64,000 nt of DNA from an uncultured Prevotellaceae bacterium (GTDB taxonomy: Bacteria; Bacteroidota; Bacteroidia; Bacteroidales; Bacteroidaceae): the NCBI GenBank assembly GCA_902768105.1, contig CACXJZ010000002.1:1-64000 (forward strand), written 5' to 3'. The notes beneath the pieces are model-generated. The model worked only from the letters and a program-made list of their open reading frames with translations. It searched no databases and was not told the origin of the DNA. A program made the position numbers and the translations under genes. Every line of letters starts with the position of its first letter. The stretch's first letter is position 1. Shown piece by piece: positions 25,596-33,600 of this stretch.

Positions 25596-26736
25596 ACTCC
25601 TTGACGCTGTCGGGGACAGCTGCGCCCTTCTTCAGGTAGCGGTTCGTCACGGCCACGTCGGAGTGACCGGCCTGATCGCGGGCAACGACAACACCCTGCG
25701 CGTTGGCCAGATCGCGGATTCCGGAATCCTTCAGGCTGTAGAACTGGTAGCTGTCTGGCCATCGCAGGTCCTTGCGCATCTTCTCCCACTTGACCCTAAA
25801 ACTGTTCAGATAGGTCATCTTCGGGCCAGGCTTCAGACCGTCACCGAAGATGTAATAATGGGAAGGAGAGTCGAACGTGCCAAGCTCTGCCATCAGGCTC
25901 AGCACCTTCGAGCTGATACCCACCTGGCGCTCTTTATGGTTCTTCGACACGTCTGCAGGGACTGTCACCTCCTTCCTCTCAATAGAGATATTGCCTATCT
26001 TCAGATGGCGAAGCTCGTCAGGACGTATCAGGGTGTAGTACTCCATCATGCAGGCCAGCAGGAAATGACGGTTATTCTTATTAAGGTATTCGCGCATGCG
26101 CGCGAGGGCGGCCGCCGGAAGCGCGTCACGCTTCTTCTCCTTCTCACGCAGCATGTGAATATCCTCTATTGGGTTCTTGCTGATGTACCTGCGTTCCACC
26201 AGCCACGTCCCGAGCGTGGACAGCCAGGTGCGGTAGTTATTGCGCGTGGTACTGGAGACATCCTTGTCGAGAATAAGATAGTCCAGGAAGTCAACCGCGA
26301 AGCTGCGGTCGAACTGATAGATGAAGCGTATGGGGACATGACACTCCTCGATGTACGTCTCAAGCGTACCCAGACGCGACAGGTAGTCATAGGCGGTCTT
26401 CTGCTTGAGCGTACCCTTGGCCTCCATCGCAGACACATAGTCACGGTACTTCCCGATGACTTCTGACAGCTCCGTCAGGTGACGCGTACTGTCATCAACG
26501 ACGAACGGGTTCCAGCCATGCATCAGCCTGTGCGTGATCCTGGTGATGAGAATGGCGGCCATGGCCCTGCGGTCACCGGCCTTCTTGATGCGGTCAAGCA
26601 TGTACTTCTTACGCTTCATCCTCTCTGAGATAGGATCCCAGGCGAAGAAATCAACGTACCAGCTCTTTCCTACGTGAAGCTGAGGAAGGGTGTAACCCAC
26701 GAGCTCAGCGGTGGAGAAAATTTCACTTAATGGCAT
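25579..26736 (-). CDS. Tyrosine recombinase, prophage integrase, 385 aa
   Basis: Catalyses integration and excision. An N-terminal arm/SAM-like part (residues 1-200) precedes the catalytic domain. Visible catalytic residues: Arg in LIRPDELRHL, Lys in VSKNHKERQV, His in AGHSDVAVTNRYL and the Tyr nucleophile in the same segment. The usual H-x-L-R box is SLKDSGIRDL, with Lys for Arg, as often seen in Bacteroidota integrases. The ATG at 26736 (MPLSEIFSTAEL) is chosen; the frame stays open to 27051 but would run through the tRNA gene. It lies beside the tRNA 3' end, indicating site-specific integration there. Confidence 0.9.
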   Translation of the reverse strand: MPLSEIFSTAELVGYTLPQLHVGKSWYVDFFAWDPISERMKRKKYMLDRIKKAGDRRAMAAILITRITHRLMHGWNPFVVDDSTRHLTELSEVIGKYRDYVSAMEAKGTLKQKTAYDYLSRLGTLETYIEECHVPIRFIYQFDRSFAVDFLDYLILDKDVSSTTRNNYRTWLSTLGTWLVERRYISKNPIEDIHMLREKEKKRDALPAAALARMREYLNKNNRHFLLACMMEYYTLIRPDELRHLKIGNISIERKEVTVPADVSKNHKERQVGISSKVLSLMAELGTFDSPSHYYIFGDGLKPGPKMTYLNSFRVKWEKMRKDLRWPDSYQFYSLKDSGIRDLANAQGVVVARDQAGHSDVAVTNRYLKKGAAVPDSVKEFSGSL

Positions 26737-26827
26737 TTTTTTTTGTTGGGAAAAACCCGAGGGCTCCCCAACAGATTCTACATTTTTGTCCGGATTATGT
26801 CCGAGTTCCAAACCGGAGGCGAAGAAA

Positions 26828-26850
26828 AAAGCCCCATCATCAGGGGCTTT
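26828..26850 (-). terminator. Terminator of the initiator tRNA gene
   Basis: AAAGCCCC (26828-26835) and GGGGCTTT (26843-26850) form a perfect 8-bp stem. On the minus strand it is followed by TTTTTTCTTC. It separates the tRNA from the integrase gene. The remaining 90 bases to the integrase start contain inverted copies around GTCCGGATTATGTCCGAG that could be recombinase arm sites. Confidence 0.8.
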
Positions 26851-26864
26851 CTCGTCGTTTTTAG

Positions 26865-26937
26865 TTGCGGAGGCAGGACTCGAACATGCGACCTCCAGGT
26901 TATGAGCCTGGCGAGCTACCAACTGCTCCACTCCGCG
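26865..26937 (-). tRNA. Initiator tRNA-fMet (anticodon CAT)
   Basis: A complete cloverleaf of 73 nt read on the minus strand. The acceptor arms CGCGGAG and CTCCGCA give the C1-A72 mismatch that marks bacterial initiator tRNA. The anticodon loop is CTCATAA, with a CCAGG/CCTGG stem; the usual three G-C pairs are reduced to two, with an A-T pair. The T loop is GTTCGAGTC-like. The CCA end is not encoded (ACTA follows). The 3' end faces the prophage integrase, so the gene or its 3' part is the likely attachment site. Confidence 0.92.
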
Positions 26938-26958
26938 ATGTTTTTCTTTTTGCGGGTG

Positions 26959-26989
26959 CAAAGGTACTACTTTAATTTGAATTGTGCAA
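26959..26989 (-). promoter_or_regulatory. Promoter of tRNA-fMet
   Basis: On the minus strand TTG (26987-26989) and TACCTTTG (26959-26966) are separated by 20 bases, an ideal Bacteroidota promoter, 21 bases upstream of the mature tRNA 5' end. Confidence 0.8.
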
Positions 26990-27014
26990 ATATTTGATGA
27001 TTTTTCTTGAAATA

Positions 27015-27046
27015 TTTGTTTGTTTGAAAGAAAAACATTAATTTTG
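27015..27046 (+). promoter_or_regulatory. Promoter of the TetR-family gene
   Basis: TTTG at 27015-27018 and TAATTTTG at 27039-27046 with 20 bases between. It is divergent from the tRNA promoter; the two share a 130-bp AT-rich intergenic region. Confidence 0.7.
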
Positions 27047-27096
27047 CACACGATAACAATGTTGTGCAGAACGTGTAAACTTGGGAGGATTGAAAA

Positions 27097-27690
27097 ATGT
27101 CTATATCAAAGACCAGACAAAAATTAGTCGATGTAGCTCGTCAGTTGTTTGCCAAGAACGGAGTAGAGAACACGACGATGAACGACATTGCCGTAGCATC
27201 GGGCAAGGGTCGTCGCACGCTTTATACCTATTTTAAATGTAAGGATGATATCTATTATGCCGTCATTGAGTCGGAGTTGGAGCGCTTGAGCGACAAGATG
27301 GACGAGGTGGCAGCCAAGAAGATTCGTCCGCAGGACAAGGTGATAGAGCTGATTTACACTCACTTGAGCCAGATACGTGAGACGGTGGTCAGGAACGGTA
27401 ACCTGCGTGCCGAGTTCTTCCGTAACATCTGGATGGTGGAGAAGGTGCGCAAGAACTTCGACGACGCCGAGGTGGAGCTGTTCCGCAAGGTGTTTACCGA
27501 AGGTAAGGAAGACGGTGAGTTCGACATTGAGAACGTGGACCTGGTGGCCGACATCACGCACTATTGTATCAAGGGCCTGGAAGTACCTTATATCTATGGA
27601 CGTATTGCGCACGGCATGACCGAAGAGGCAACGAAGCCCCAGGTAGCAAAGGTAGTGTATGGTGCTTTGGGCAAGCGGATGAAGCTGTGA
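27097..27690 (+). CDS. TetR/AcrR-family transcriptional regulator, 197 aa
   Basis: An N-terminal helix-turn-helix (residues 8-54: ARQLFAKNGVENTTMNDIAV and GKGRRTLYTYFKCKDDIYYA) is the standard TetR DNA-binding domain. The remaining all-helical part would bind ligand and dimerise. It precedes fabG by 72 bases on the same strand, which suggests a link to fatty-acid metabolism, but the target is not shown by the sequence. It marks the return to chromosomal base composition outside the prophage. Confidence 0.88.
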   Translation: MSISKTRQKLVDVARQLFAKNGVENTTMNDIAVASGKGRRTLYTYFKCKDDIYYAVIESELERLSDKMDEVAAKKIRPQDKVIELIYTHLSQIRETVVRNGNLRAEFFRNIWMVEKVRKNFDDAEVELFRKVFTEGKEDGEFDIENVDLVADITHYCIKGLEVPYIYGRIAHGMTEEATKPQVAKVVYGALGKRMKL

Positions 27691-27694
27691 GGAA

Positions 27695-27724
27695 CCTCCC
27701 CCCGTCCCCTCCCAAGGAGGGGTG
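27695..27724. repeat. C/G-rich palindromic repeat, intergenic copy
   Basis: CCTCCCCCCG followed by CCCCTCC-CAA-GGAGGGG, a 7-bp perfect hairpin. It belongs to the same dispersed family as copies at 28506, 28833, 47921, 55255, 59874, 60915 and 62076. Here it lies between the TetR gene and fabG. Confidence 0.75.
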
Positions 27725-27762
27725 CTGTGAAAGATAACTATTTTTAATTATTTATAAACATT

Positions 27763-28500
27763 ATGGGATTATTAGAAGGAAAGACAGCGCTGATTACGGG
27801 TGCTGCACGCGGTATCGGAAAGGCTATCGCATTGAAGTTTGCTGAGGAAGGTGCTAACATCGCATTCACTGACCTGGAAGTAAACGAGGAAACAGAGAAA
27901 GAGATTGCTGCCAAGGGTGTCAAGGCCAAGAGTTACGCCTCGAACGCAGCCGACTTCGCTCAGACCGAGGAAGTGGTAAAGGCTGTGAAGGAAGAGTTTG
28001 GCGGTATTGACATTCTGGTGAACAATGCTGGTATCACCAAGGATGGCCTGATGCTTCGCATGACGGAACAGCAGTGGGACGCCGTGATTGCCGTTAACCT
28101 GAAGTCGGCATTCAACTTCATTCATGCCTGCGTGCCTGTGATGATGCGTCAGCGTGGCGGAAGCATTATCAACATGGCATCTGTGGTAGGCGTTCACGGT
28201 AACGCTGGTCAGGCCAACTATGCTGCTTCGAAGGCAGGTCTGATTGCACTCGCCAAGTCAATTGGTCAGGAGATGGGTCCGAAGGGTATTCGTGCCAACG
28301 CCATTGCTCCGGGCTTCATTGAGACAGCTATGACGGCAGCCCTGCCCGACGAGGTTCGCGAACAGTGGAAGCAGAAGATTCCCCTGCGTCGTGGCGGTCA
28401 GGTAGAGGATATTGCCAACGTTGCAACGTTCCTTGCAAGTGATATGTCGAGTTACGTCAGCGGCCAGGTTATTCAGGTTGATGGCGGTATGAATATGTAA
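27763..28500 (+). CDS. fabG: 3-oxoacyl-[acyl-carrier-protein] reductase
   Basis: Reduces 3-oxoacyl-ACP with NADPH in type II fatty-acid synthesis. A short-chain dehydrogenase of typical length (245 aa). Features: nucleotide-binding TGAARGIGKAIA (about residues 12-23), NNAG at 86-89, catalytic Ser in NMASVVG, Tyr/Lys in YAASKAG (about 150-156), and the C-terminal VIQVDGGMNM that is characteristic of FabG. It follows a TetR regulator and is followed by a repeat-type terminator. Confidence 0.93.
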   Translation: MGLLEGKTALITGAARGIGKAIALKFAEEGANIAFTDLEVNEETEKEIAAKGVKAKSYASNAADFAQTEEVVKAVKEEFGGIDILVNNAGITKDGLMLRMTEQQWDAVIAVNLKSAFNFIHACVPVMMRQRGGSIINMASVVGVHGNAGQANYAASKAGLIALAKSIGQEMGPKGIRANAIAPGFIETAMTAALPDEVREQWKQKIPLRRGGQVEDIANVATFLASDMSSYVSGQVIQVDGGMNM

Positions 28501-28505
28501 AAACA

Positions 28506-28541
28506 CCCCAACCCCTCTCCACAGGGAGAGGGGCTTTTTGT
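28506..28541 (+). terminator. Terminator formed by a dispersed palindromic repeat
   Basis: CCCCTCTCC-ACA-GGGAGAGGGG preceded by CCCCAA and followed by CTTTTTG. The sequence matches the C/G-rich repeat family and ends the fabG transcript five bases before the next ATG. Confidence 0.75.
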
Positions 28542-28545
28542 TTCT

Positions 28546-29229
28546 ATGCAGGTACTCTACGAGGATAACCATATTATAGTTGTCAATAAGGCGAGCGGCG
28601 AGATTGTACAGGGAGACAAAACTGGCGATCGTCCCCTCTCTGATATTGTAAAGAATTACATTAAGGAAAAGTACCAAAAGCCTGGGAATGTGTTCCTTGG
28701 CGTTGCGCATAGACTTGACCGTCCCGTCTCTGGAGTCGTGGTTTTTGCCAAGACTTCGAAGGCGCTGACACGCTTGAACAAGATGTTTGCTGAGAAGGAG
28801 GAAATCCAGAAAACCTATTGGGCAATCGTCCAGGCTCCCCCTCTTCTCGGAAGGGGATGGGGGGAGGCTCTTCATTGGCTTGTGCGCAATGAACAGCAGA
28901 ACAAGTCGTATGCTTACGACCATGAGGTGCCTCGTTCGAAGAAGGCCGTATTGCGTTATCGTGCGATTGCCCAGGGTGACCGTTACACGTTGCTTGAGGT
29001 ACAGCTGCTGACGGGTCGTCACCATCAGATTCGTTGTCAGTTGGCAGCGTTGGGAATGCCCATCAAGGGCGACTTGAAATATGGTGCCAAGCGCTCCAAT
29101 CCTGACGGTAGCATCTCGTTACATGCCCGTCGTGTGGAGTTCGTTCACCCCGTCTCGAAAGAGCTGATTTGCGTGGAGGCTCCAGTGCCAAATGAATCAC
29201 TTTGGCACGAACTTGCAAAAAATGTGTGA
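28546..29229 (+). CDS. RluA-family pseudouridine synthase, 227 aa
   Basis: Isomerises uridine to pseudouridine in rRNA or tRNA. The catalytic motif HRLDRPVSGVVVFAK is at about residues 56-70 with the catalytic Asp, and the later RLLTG-type motif appears as QLLTGRHHQIRCQLA. There is no S4 domain at the N terminus. An in-frame copy of the palindromic repeat encodes residues near 97-108 (APPLLGRGWGEA), extending a loop between conserved blocks. The RNA target within the RluA family cannot be told by eye. Confidence 0.88.
   Translation: MQVLYEDNHIIVVNKASGEIVQGDKTGDRPLSDIVKNYIKEKYQKPGNVFLGVAHRLDRPVSGVVVFAKTSKALTRLNKMFAEKEEIQKTYWAIVQAPPLLGRGWGEALHWLVRNEQQNKSYAYDHEVPRSKKAVLRYRAIAQGDRYTLLEVQLLTGRHHQIRCQLAALGMPIKGDLKYGAKRSNPDGSISLHARRVEFVHPVSKELICVEAPVPNESLWHELAKNV
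28833..28870. repeat. Palindromic repeat inside the pseudouridine synthase gene
   Basis: Read on the minus strand, GAGCCTCCCCCC and CCCCTTCCGAG then GAGGGGGAGCC match the intergenic copies at 27695 and 28506. It keeps the reading frame and encodes the loop APPLLGRGWGEA. Confidence 0.7.
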
Positions 29230-29259
29230 TAAAATAGTGGGTAATTGCAAATAAATGCT

Positions 29260-29267
29260 TATATTTG
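29260..29267 (+). promoter_or_regulatory. Promoter -7 element of the FadL-like gene
   Basis: TATATTTG lies 28 bases before the ATG at 29296. A well-spaced -33 element is not evident. Confidence 0.55.
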
Positions 29268-29295
29268 CAGTCTAAAAACCATTAGTTATCGCAAA

Positions 29296-30675
29296 ATGAA
29301 GAAAAAACTATATTTTTCCGTGCTGTTAGCTGCTGCCGTTTTGACGGTTAGGGCGGGCGGAATCATGACCAATACCAACTATCACATTGCCTTCGACCGC
29401 ATGTTTGCGCGTGGTGCAACGTTCGACATTGACGCAGCCTTCTCGAATCCTGCCGGACTGGCTTGGGGACACGAGGGCTGGCAGTTGTCGCTGAACTTCC
29501 AGAAACCTTGGCAGAACCGTGACATTGAGACCACGTTCCCCCTGTTGCAGCCCATGTATGGCTCTGCAACCTATAAGTTTGAGGGTAAGGCGTCGGCTCC
29601 CATTGTGCCGGCCATCTTCGCTTCGTACAAGAAAGACCGTCTGGCCGTCTCCACGATGATCGGTATCGTGGGTAGCGGCGGTTTCGTGAAATATGACGAG
29701 GGCGTGCCCATGTTCAACGTGATGGTGGCTTCGATGCTCAACTCGATGGGTGTCACCCCCGACCAGTATCAGCTGTCGTCGCAGATGAAGGGCAAGCAGT
29801 ATATCTATGGCGGACAGTTGAACGTTGCCTACAAGGTGACCGATTTCCTGTCGGCTGCCGTGGGTGTGCGTGCCAACTACTATGACGGCTACTATCGCGG
29901 ACATGTCATTGCCAATCAGCATCCTGCGCTGGGTGACCTGGTCAGCCTCCAGCTTGATGTTGACCAGCGTGCATGGGGCTTCACGCCAATAATCAGCGTT
30001 GACTTCCATCAGGGTCCTTGGACCGTAGCTGCCCGTTACGAGTGGCGCACAAAGATCAATACCACCAATTCGACAAATATGTTGGAGGCATCGATGGGGC
30101 AGGGGCTTCAGCAAGCCATTATAGCAGCAGACCCGGTGAAAGGTGCTGCCACCCTGCAGGCCATTGCCCAGACGCTTGGTGCCAAGACCGCCCCTTATCA
30201 GGACGGAGCAGAGACACGCTACGACATGCCGGCCCTGCTGACGTTTGCTGTCGGTTATGAGTTTACGCCTCGTCTGCGTGGTGCTTTGGAGTATCACTTC
30301 TTCGACGACAAGAATGCGAAGATGGGCAACGACCGTCAGGACGAGCTGACACACGGCACCCATGAGTTTCTGGCCGGTCTGGAGTACGACATCAACGACA
30401 AGGTTACCCTGAGCTGTGGTGGACAGCGTACCGACTACGGTCTGAGCGATACGTACCAGACGAACACGTCGTTTGCCTGCGACAGCTACAGCCTCGGACT
30501 GGGTGCCGCTATCAACCTCACAGAGAAGATGCGCCTGAACGTCAGCTACTTCTGCTCGCTCTACAGCGACCATACCGTAGAGAGCAGCAATTACTTAGGC
30601 ACAGGCGTTGCCGGAACAGATGTGTATAGTCGTACCAACCACGTGATAGGTGTGGGTATAGACTATAAGTTCTAA
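29296..30675 (+). CDS. FadL/OmpP1-type outer-membrane protein, 459 aa
   Basis: The start is at ATG 29296 (MKKKLYFSVLLAAAVLTVRA), a clear signal peptide; the upstream ORF extension crosses the promoter. The mature N terminus, followed by DAAFSNPAGLAWG, resembles the NPAG signature of FadL/OmpP1 channels that import hydrophobic compounds. The rest is alternating beta-barrel sequence ending in Phe (GIDYKF), as outer-membrane barrels do. The substrate is unknown. Confidence 0.8.
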   Translation: MKKKLYFSVLLAAAVLTVRAGGIMTNTNYHIAFDRMFARGATFDIDAAFSNPAGLAWGHEGWQLSLNFQKPWQNRDIETTFPLLQPMYGSATYKFEGKASAPIVPAIFASYKKDRLAVSTMIGIVGSGGFVKYDEGVPMFNVMVASMLNSMGVTPDQYQLSSQMKGKQYIYGGQLNVAYKVTDFLSAAVGVRANYYDGYYRGHVIANQHPALGDLVSLQLDVDQRAWGFTPIISVDFHQGPWTVAARYEWRTKINTTNSTNMLEASMGQGLQQAIIAADPVKGAATLQAIAQTLGAKTAPYQDGAETRYDMPALLTFAVGYEFTPRLRGALEYHFFDDKNAKMGNDRQDELTHGTHEFLAGLEYDINDKVTLSCGGQRTDYGLSDTYQTNTSFACDSYSLGLGAAINLTEKMRLNVSYFCSLYSDHTVESSNYLGTGVAGTDVYSRTNHVIGVGIDYKF

Positions 30676-30689
30676 GTTTTTGGTTCTTC

Positions 30690-33600
30690 ATGGGAAGCAA
30701 GACGAAGAAAACGCTTAAATGGACAATAGCAGCACTGTTGACACCGGTGCTGCTCTTCTTATTGCTTTTCGTTTTGATTTATTTGCCTCCTGTGCAGAAC
30801 TGGCTGGTTCAGCGGGTGGCATCGTATGCCAGCGAGAAGACGGGCATGCAGATCAGTATTGACCACGTGAACCTTGAGTTCCCGCTGGACCTTGGTATCG
30901 ACGGTTTCCGTATGATACAGGGGCAGGACACCATTGCCGACATGGAGCACATGACGGTCGATGTGGAGCTGCTGCCGCTGCTGCGCAGCAAGGTTGTCAT
31001 TGACGAGCTGGAGATTACCAATACCAAGCTGAATACCTCCGACCTGATTGCCACGACACGCATCAAAGGTCAGCTGGAGCGGCTGTTCCTGACCAGTCGC
31101 GGCATCGACCTGGACAAGCAGACCGTTGACCTGAACGGTGCCACGCTCGACGGTGCTTACGTCGATATAGCGATGATTGATACCGTCGTGCCTGACACTT
31201 CCACCTCCAGGACGTTGTGGAAGATCTATGCCGACAGCCTGACCATCAATCGCTCGCAGGTGGCTTTCCATCAGCCGGGCGACACGCTCTCCGTCAATGC
31301 GTGGTTAGGGCGTGCGTCGGCCTATGAGGGCGTGGTCGATTTGGAAAAAGAGCTTTATACCGTCAGCCGCTTTGTGGTGCGCGACGGTAAACTGGCCTAC
31401 CACCAGAACTATGAGCCAGAGGTGGAAGGCTTCGACTATAACCACATAGACCTGACGGGCGTGCAGATTGATATTGACAGCATTATGTTCCAGCAACCGC
31501 GACTGAGCCTGAACGTCCGCCAACTGGTGATGCGCGACAAGAGCGGTCTGGAAATCACGGAGTTGCGAGGCCCGTTCAGCATGGACTCCACCAGCATACA
31601 GCTGCCGCATGCTGTGCTCCGTACGCCAGACTCAGATATTGAGGCAGAGTTTGAGATGGACCTGAATGCCTTTGACAGCATCAGTCCTGGTGCGCTGAGG
31701 ATGCGACTCAATGCCCAGTTGGGAAAGCAGGACCTGTTGCGTTTCATGGGCGGACTGCCCCAGCAGATGCAACAGCAATGGCCCAACCATCCGCTGAGCA
31801 TTCGTGGCTCCGTGAATGGAAACATGGAACAGGCTGACTTCACTGGACTTATCATCGATTTGCCCACCGCCTTCCACCTGACGGCTGACGGTACGGCGGC
31901 CAACCTTACAGACATGAACAGCCTCAAGGCTGACGTGGCGTTGCACGGCAAGACAGAGAACCTCAGCTTCCTGTCAGCCTATCTCCCATCGCCCTCCACC
32001 CTCCGTCTTCCTCCCATGAGCGTCGATGGACGTTTCAAGGTCAATGGTCCGAGTTACGATGCTGACTTTACCGCTCGCGAGGGTAGTGGTACGGTGAAGG
32101 GAACGGCTTTTGTAAATACTGCCGGCAGCATGCAGTACAAGGCTGACCTGCAGATAGAGAACCTCAACATCCACGACTTCATGCCCAAGGACTCCATCTA
32201 CACGCTGTCCGCTGATGTACAGCTTGACGGCTCAGGCACCGACTTCTTCAATGCCGGCAGTCGTCTGGATGCCACTGCCGACATTCATCACTTGCGCTAT
32301 GGCCACTGGAACCTGACAGACATGACTGCCGATGCCGTACTGAAGAACGGTCGTGCACATGCCAACGTCGTGAGCCGTAACGAACTGATAAACGGAAACA
32401 TTGAAGTCGATGCGCTGTTGTCGTCGAAACAGCTTGATGCCACCGTGACTGCCGATGTTGACAGAATTGACTTCCATGCCCTGCGCCTGGCAGAAGACTC
32501 GTTGGTGGTTGGGCTCTGCGGACACCTCGACGTGACGTCAGACCTCAAGGACAATCACCGCGTGCAGGGATATATCGGCGAGATGGAGGTGACAGATAGC
32601 AAGCACGTCTATCGTCCTACCGACATCGCCGTTGATGCGCTGACCCGTCGTGATACGACCTGGGCACACCTTAACAGCGGCGACATCACTATGAACCTGA
32701 CTGCCAGCGGCGGATATGAGCAGCTGATTGACCAGCTGATGAAGCTGAGCGATGAGGCCAACGGCCAGTTCAGCGAACGCATTATCGACCAGCCTAAGCT
32801 ACTCTCCATGCTGCCCACGATGCATCTCGACATGCGCAGCGGCAACAATAATCCGCTGATGACGCTGCTGCGCAAGAACGACATCAGCTACAAGAACCTC
32901 TTTATCGACCTGACCACGTCGCCCGAGACGGGGCTCAACGGTAGCGGCTTCGTCTATTCGCTTGTGGCCGACAGTAACCGCATCGATACCATTGACTTCC
33001 TCATCCAGACCAGGTCCGAGGGCGAGGGCCGCCGCATCAAGGAACGACACGTCAGCTTCAATCTGCACGTGCAGAACAACAAGCGCAATCCGCAGTTCGT
33101 CTTCAATGCTCTCATCGACGGTGCAGTCCATAAGAAAGGAGCCGTGGTCGGCCTGCGTTTTTACGACAAGGACAACCGTCTGGGCGTGCGTGTCGGCGCC
33201 AATGCCGAGCTGTTGGAGACGGGCATCAACCTGCACCTCGTTCCCAGTAAGCCTACCATTGGCTATAAGGAGTTCAACCTCAACGAGGACAACTATATCT
33301 TCCTCGGACCCAACAACCGCATCAAGGCCAAAGTCGATCTGGTTGCTGATGACGGCACGGGTGTGAAGGTCTATTCCGAGGACGACAATTCAGATTATCT
33401 GCAAGACTTGACCGTCAGCGTCAACCGTCTGAACCTTGGCGAGTTGACATCAGTCTTCCCCTATTACCTGCCACGCATGGGCGGTATGCTCAACGGCGAC
33501 TTCCACGTGGTGCAGGACACCGATGGCCATTTCTCTGTGGCCAGCGATATGGCTGTGCGTAACATGACCTACGAGAGCAGCGAACTTGGAAACCTCAGCA

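Noticed and set aside
26737..27051. N-terminal extension of the integrase frame
   Set aside because: It would run through the tRNA gene and its terminator; the ATG at 26736 gives a normal 385-aa integrase.
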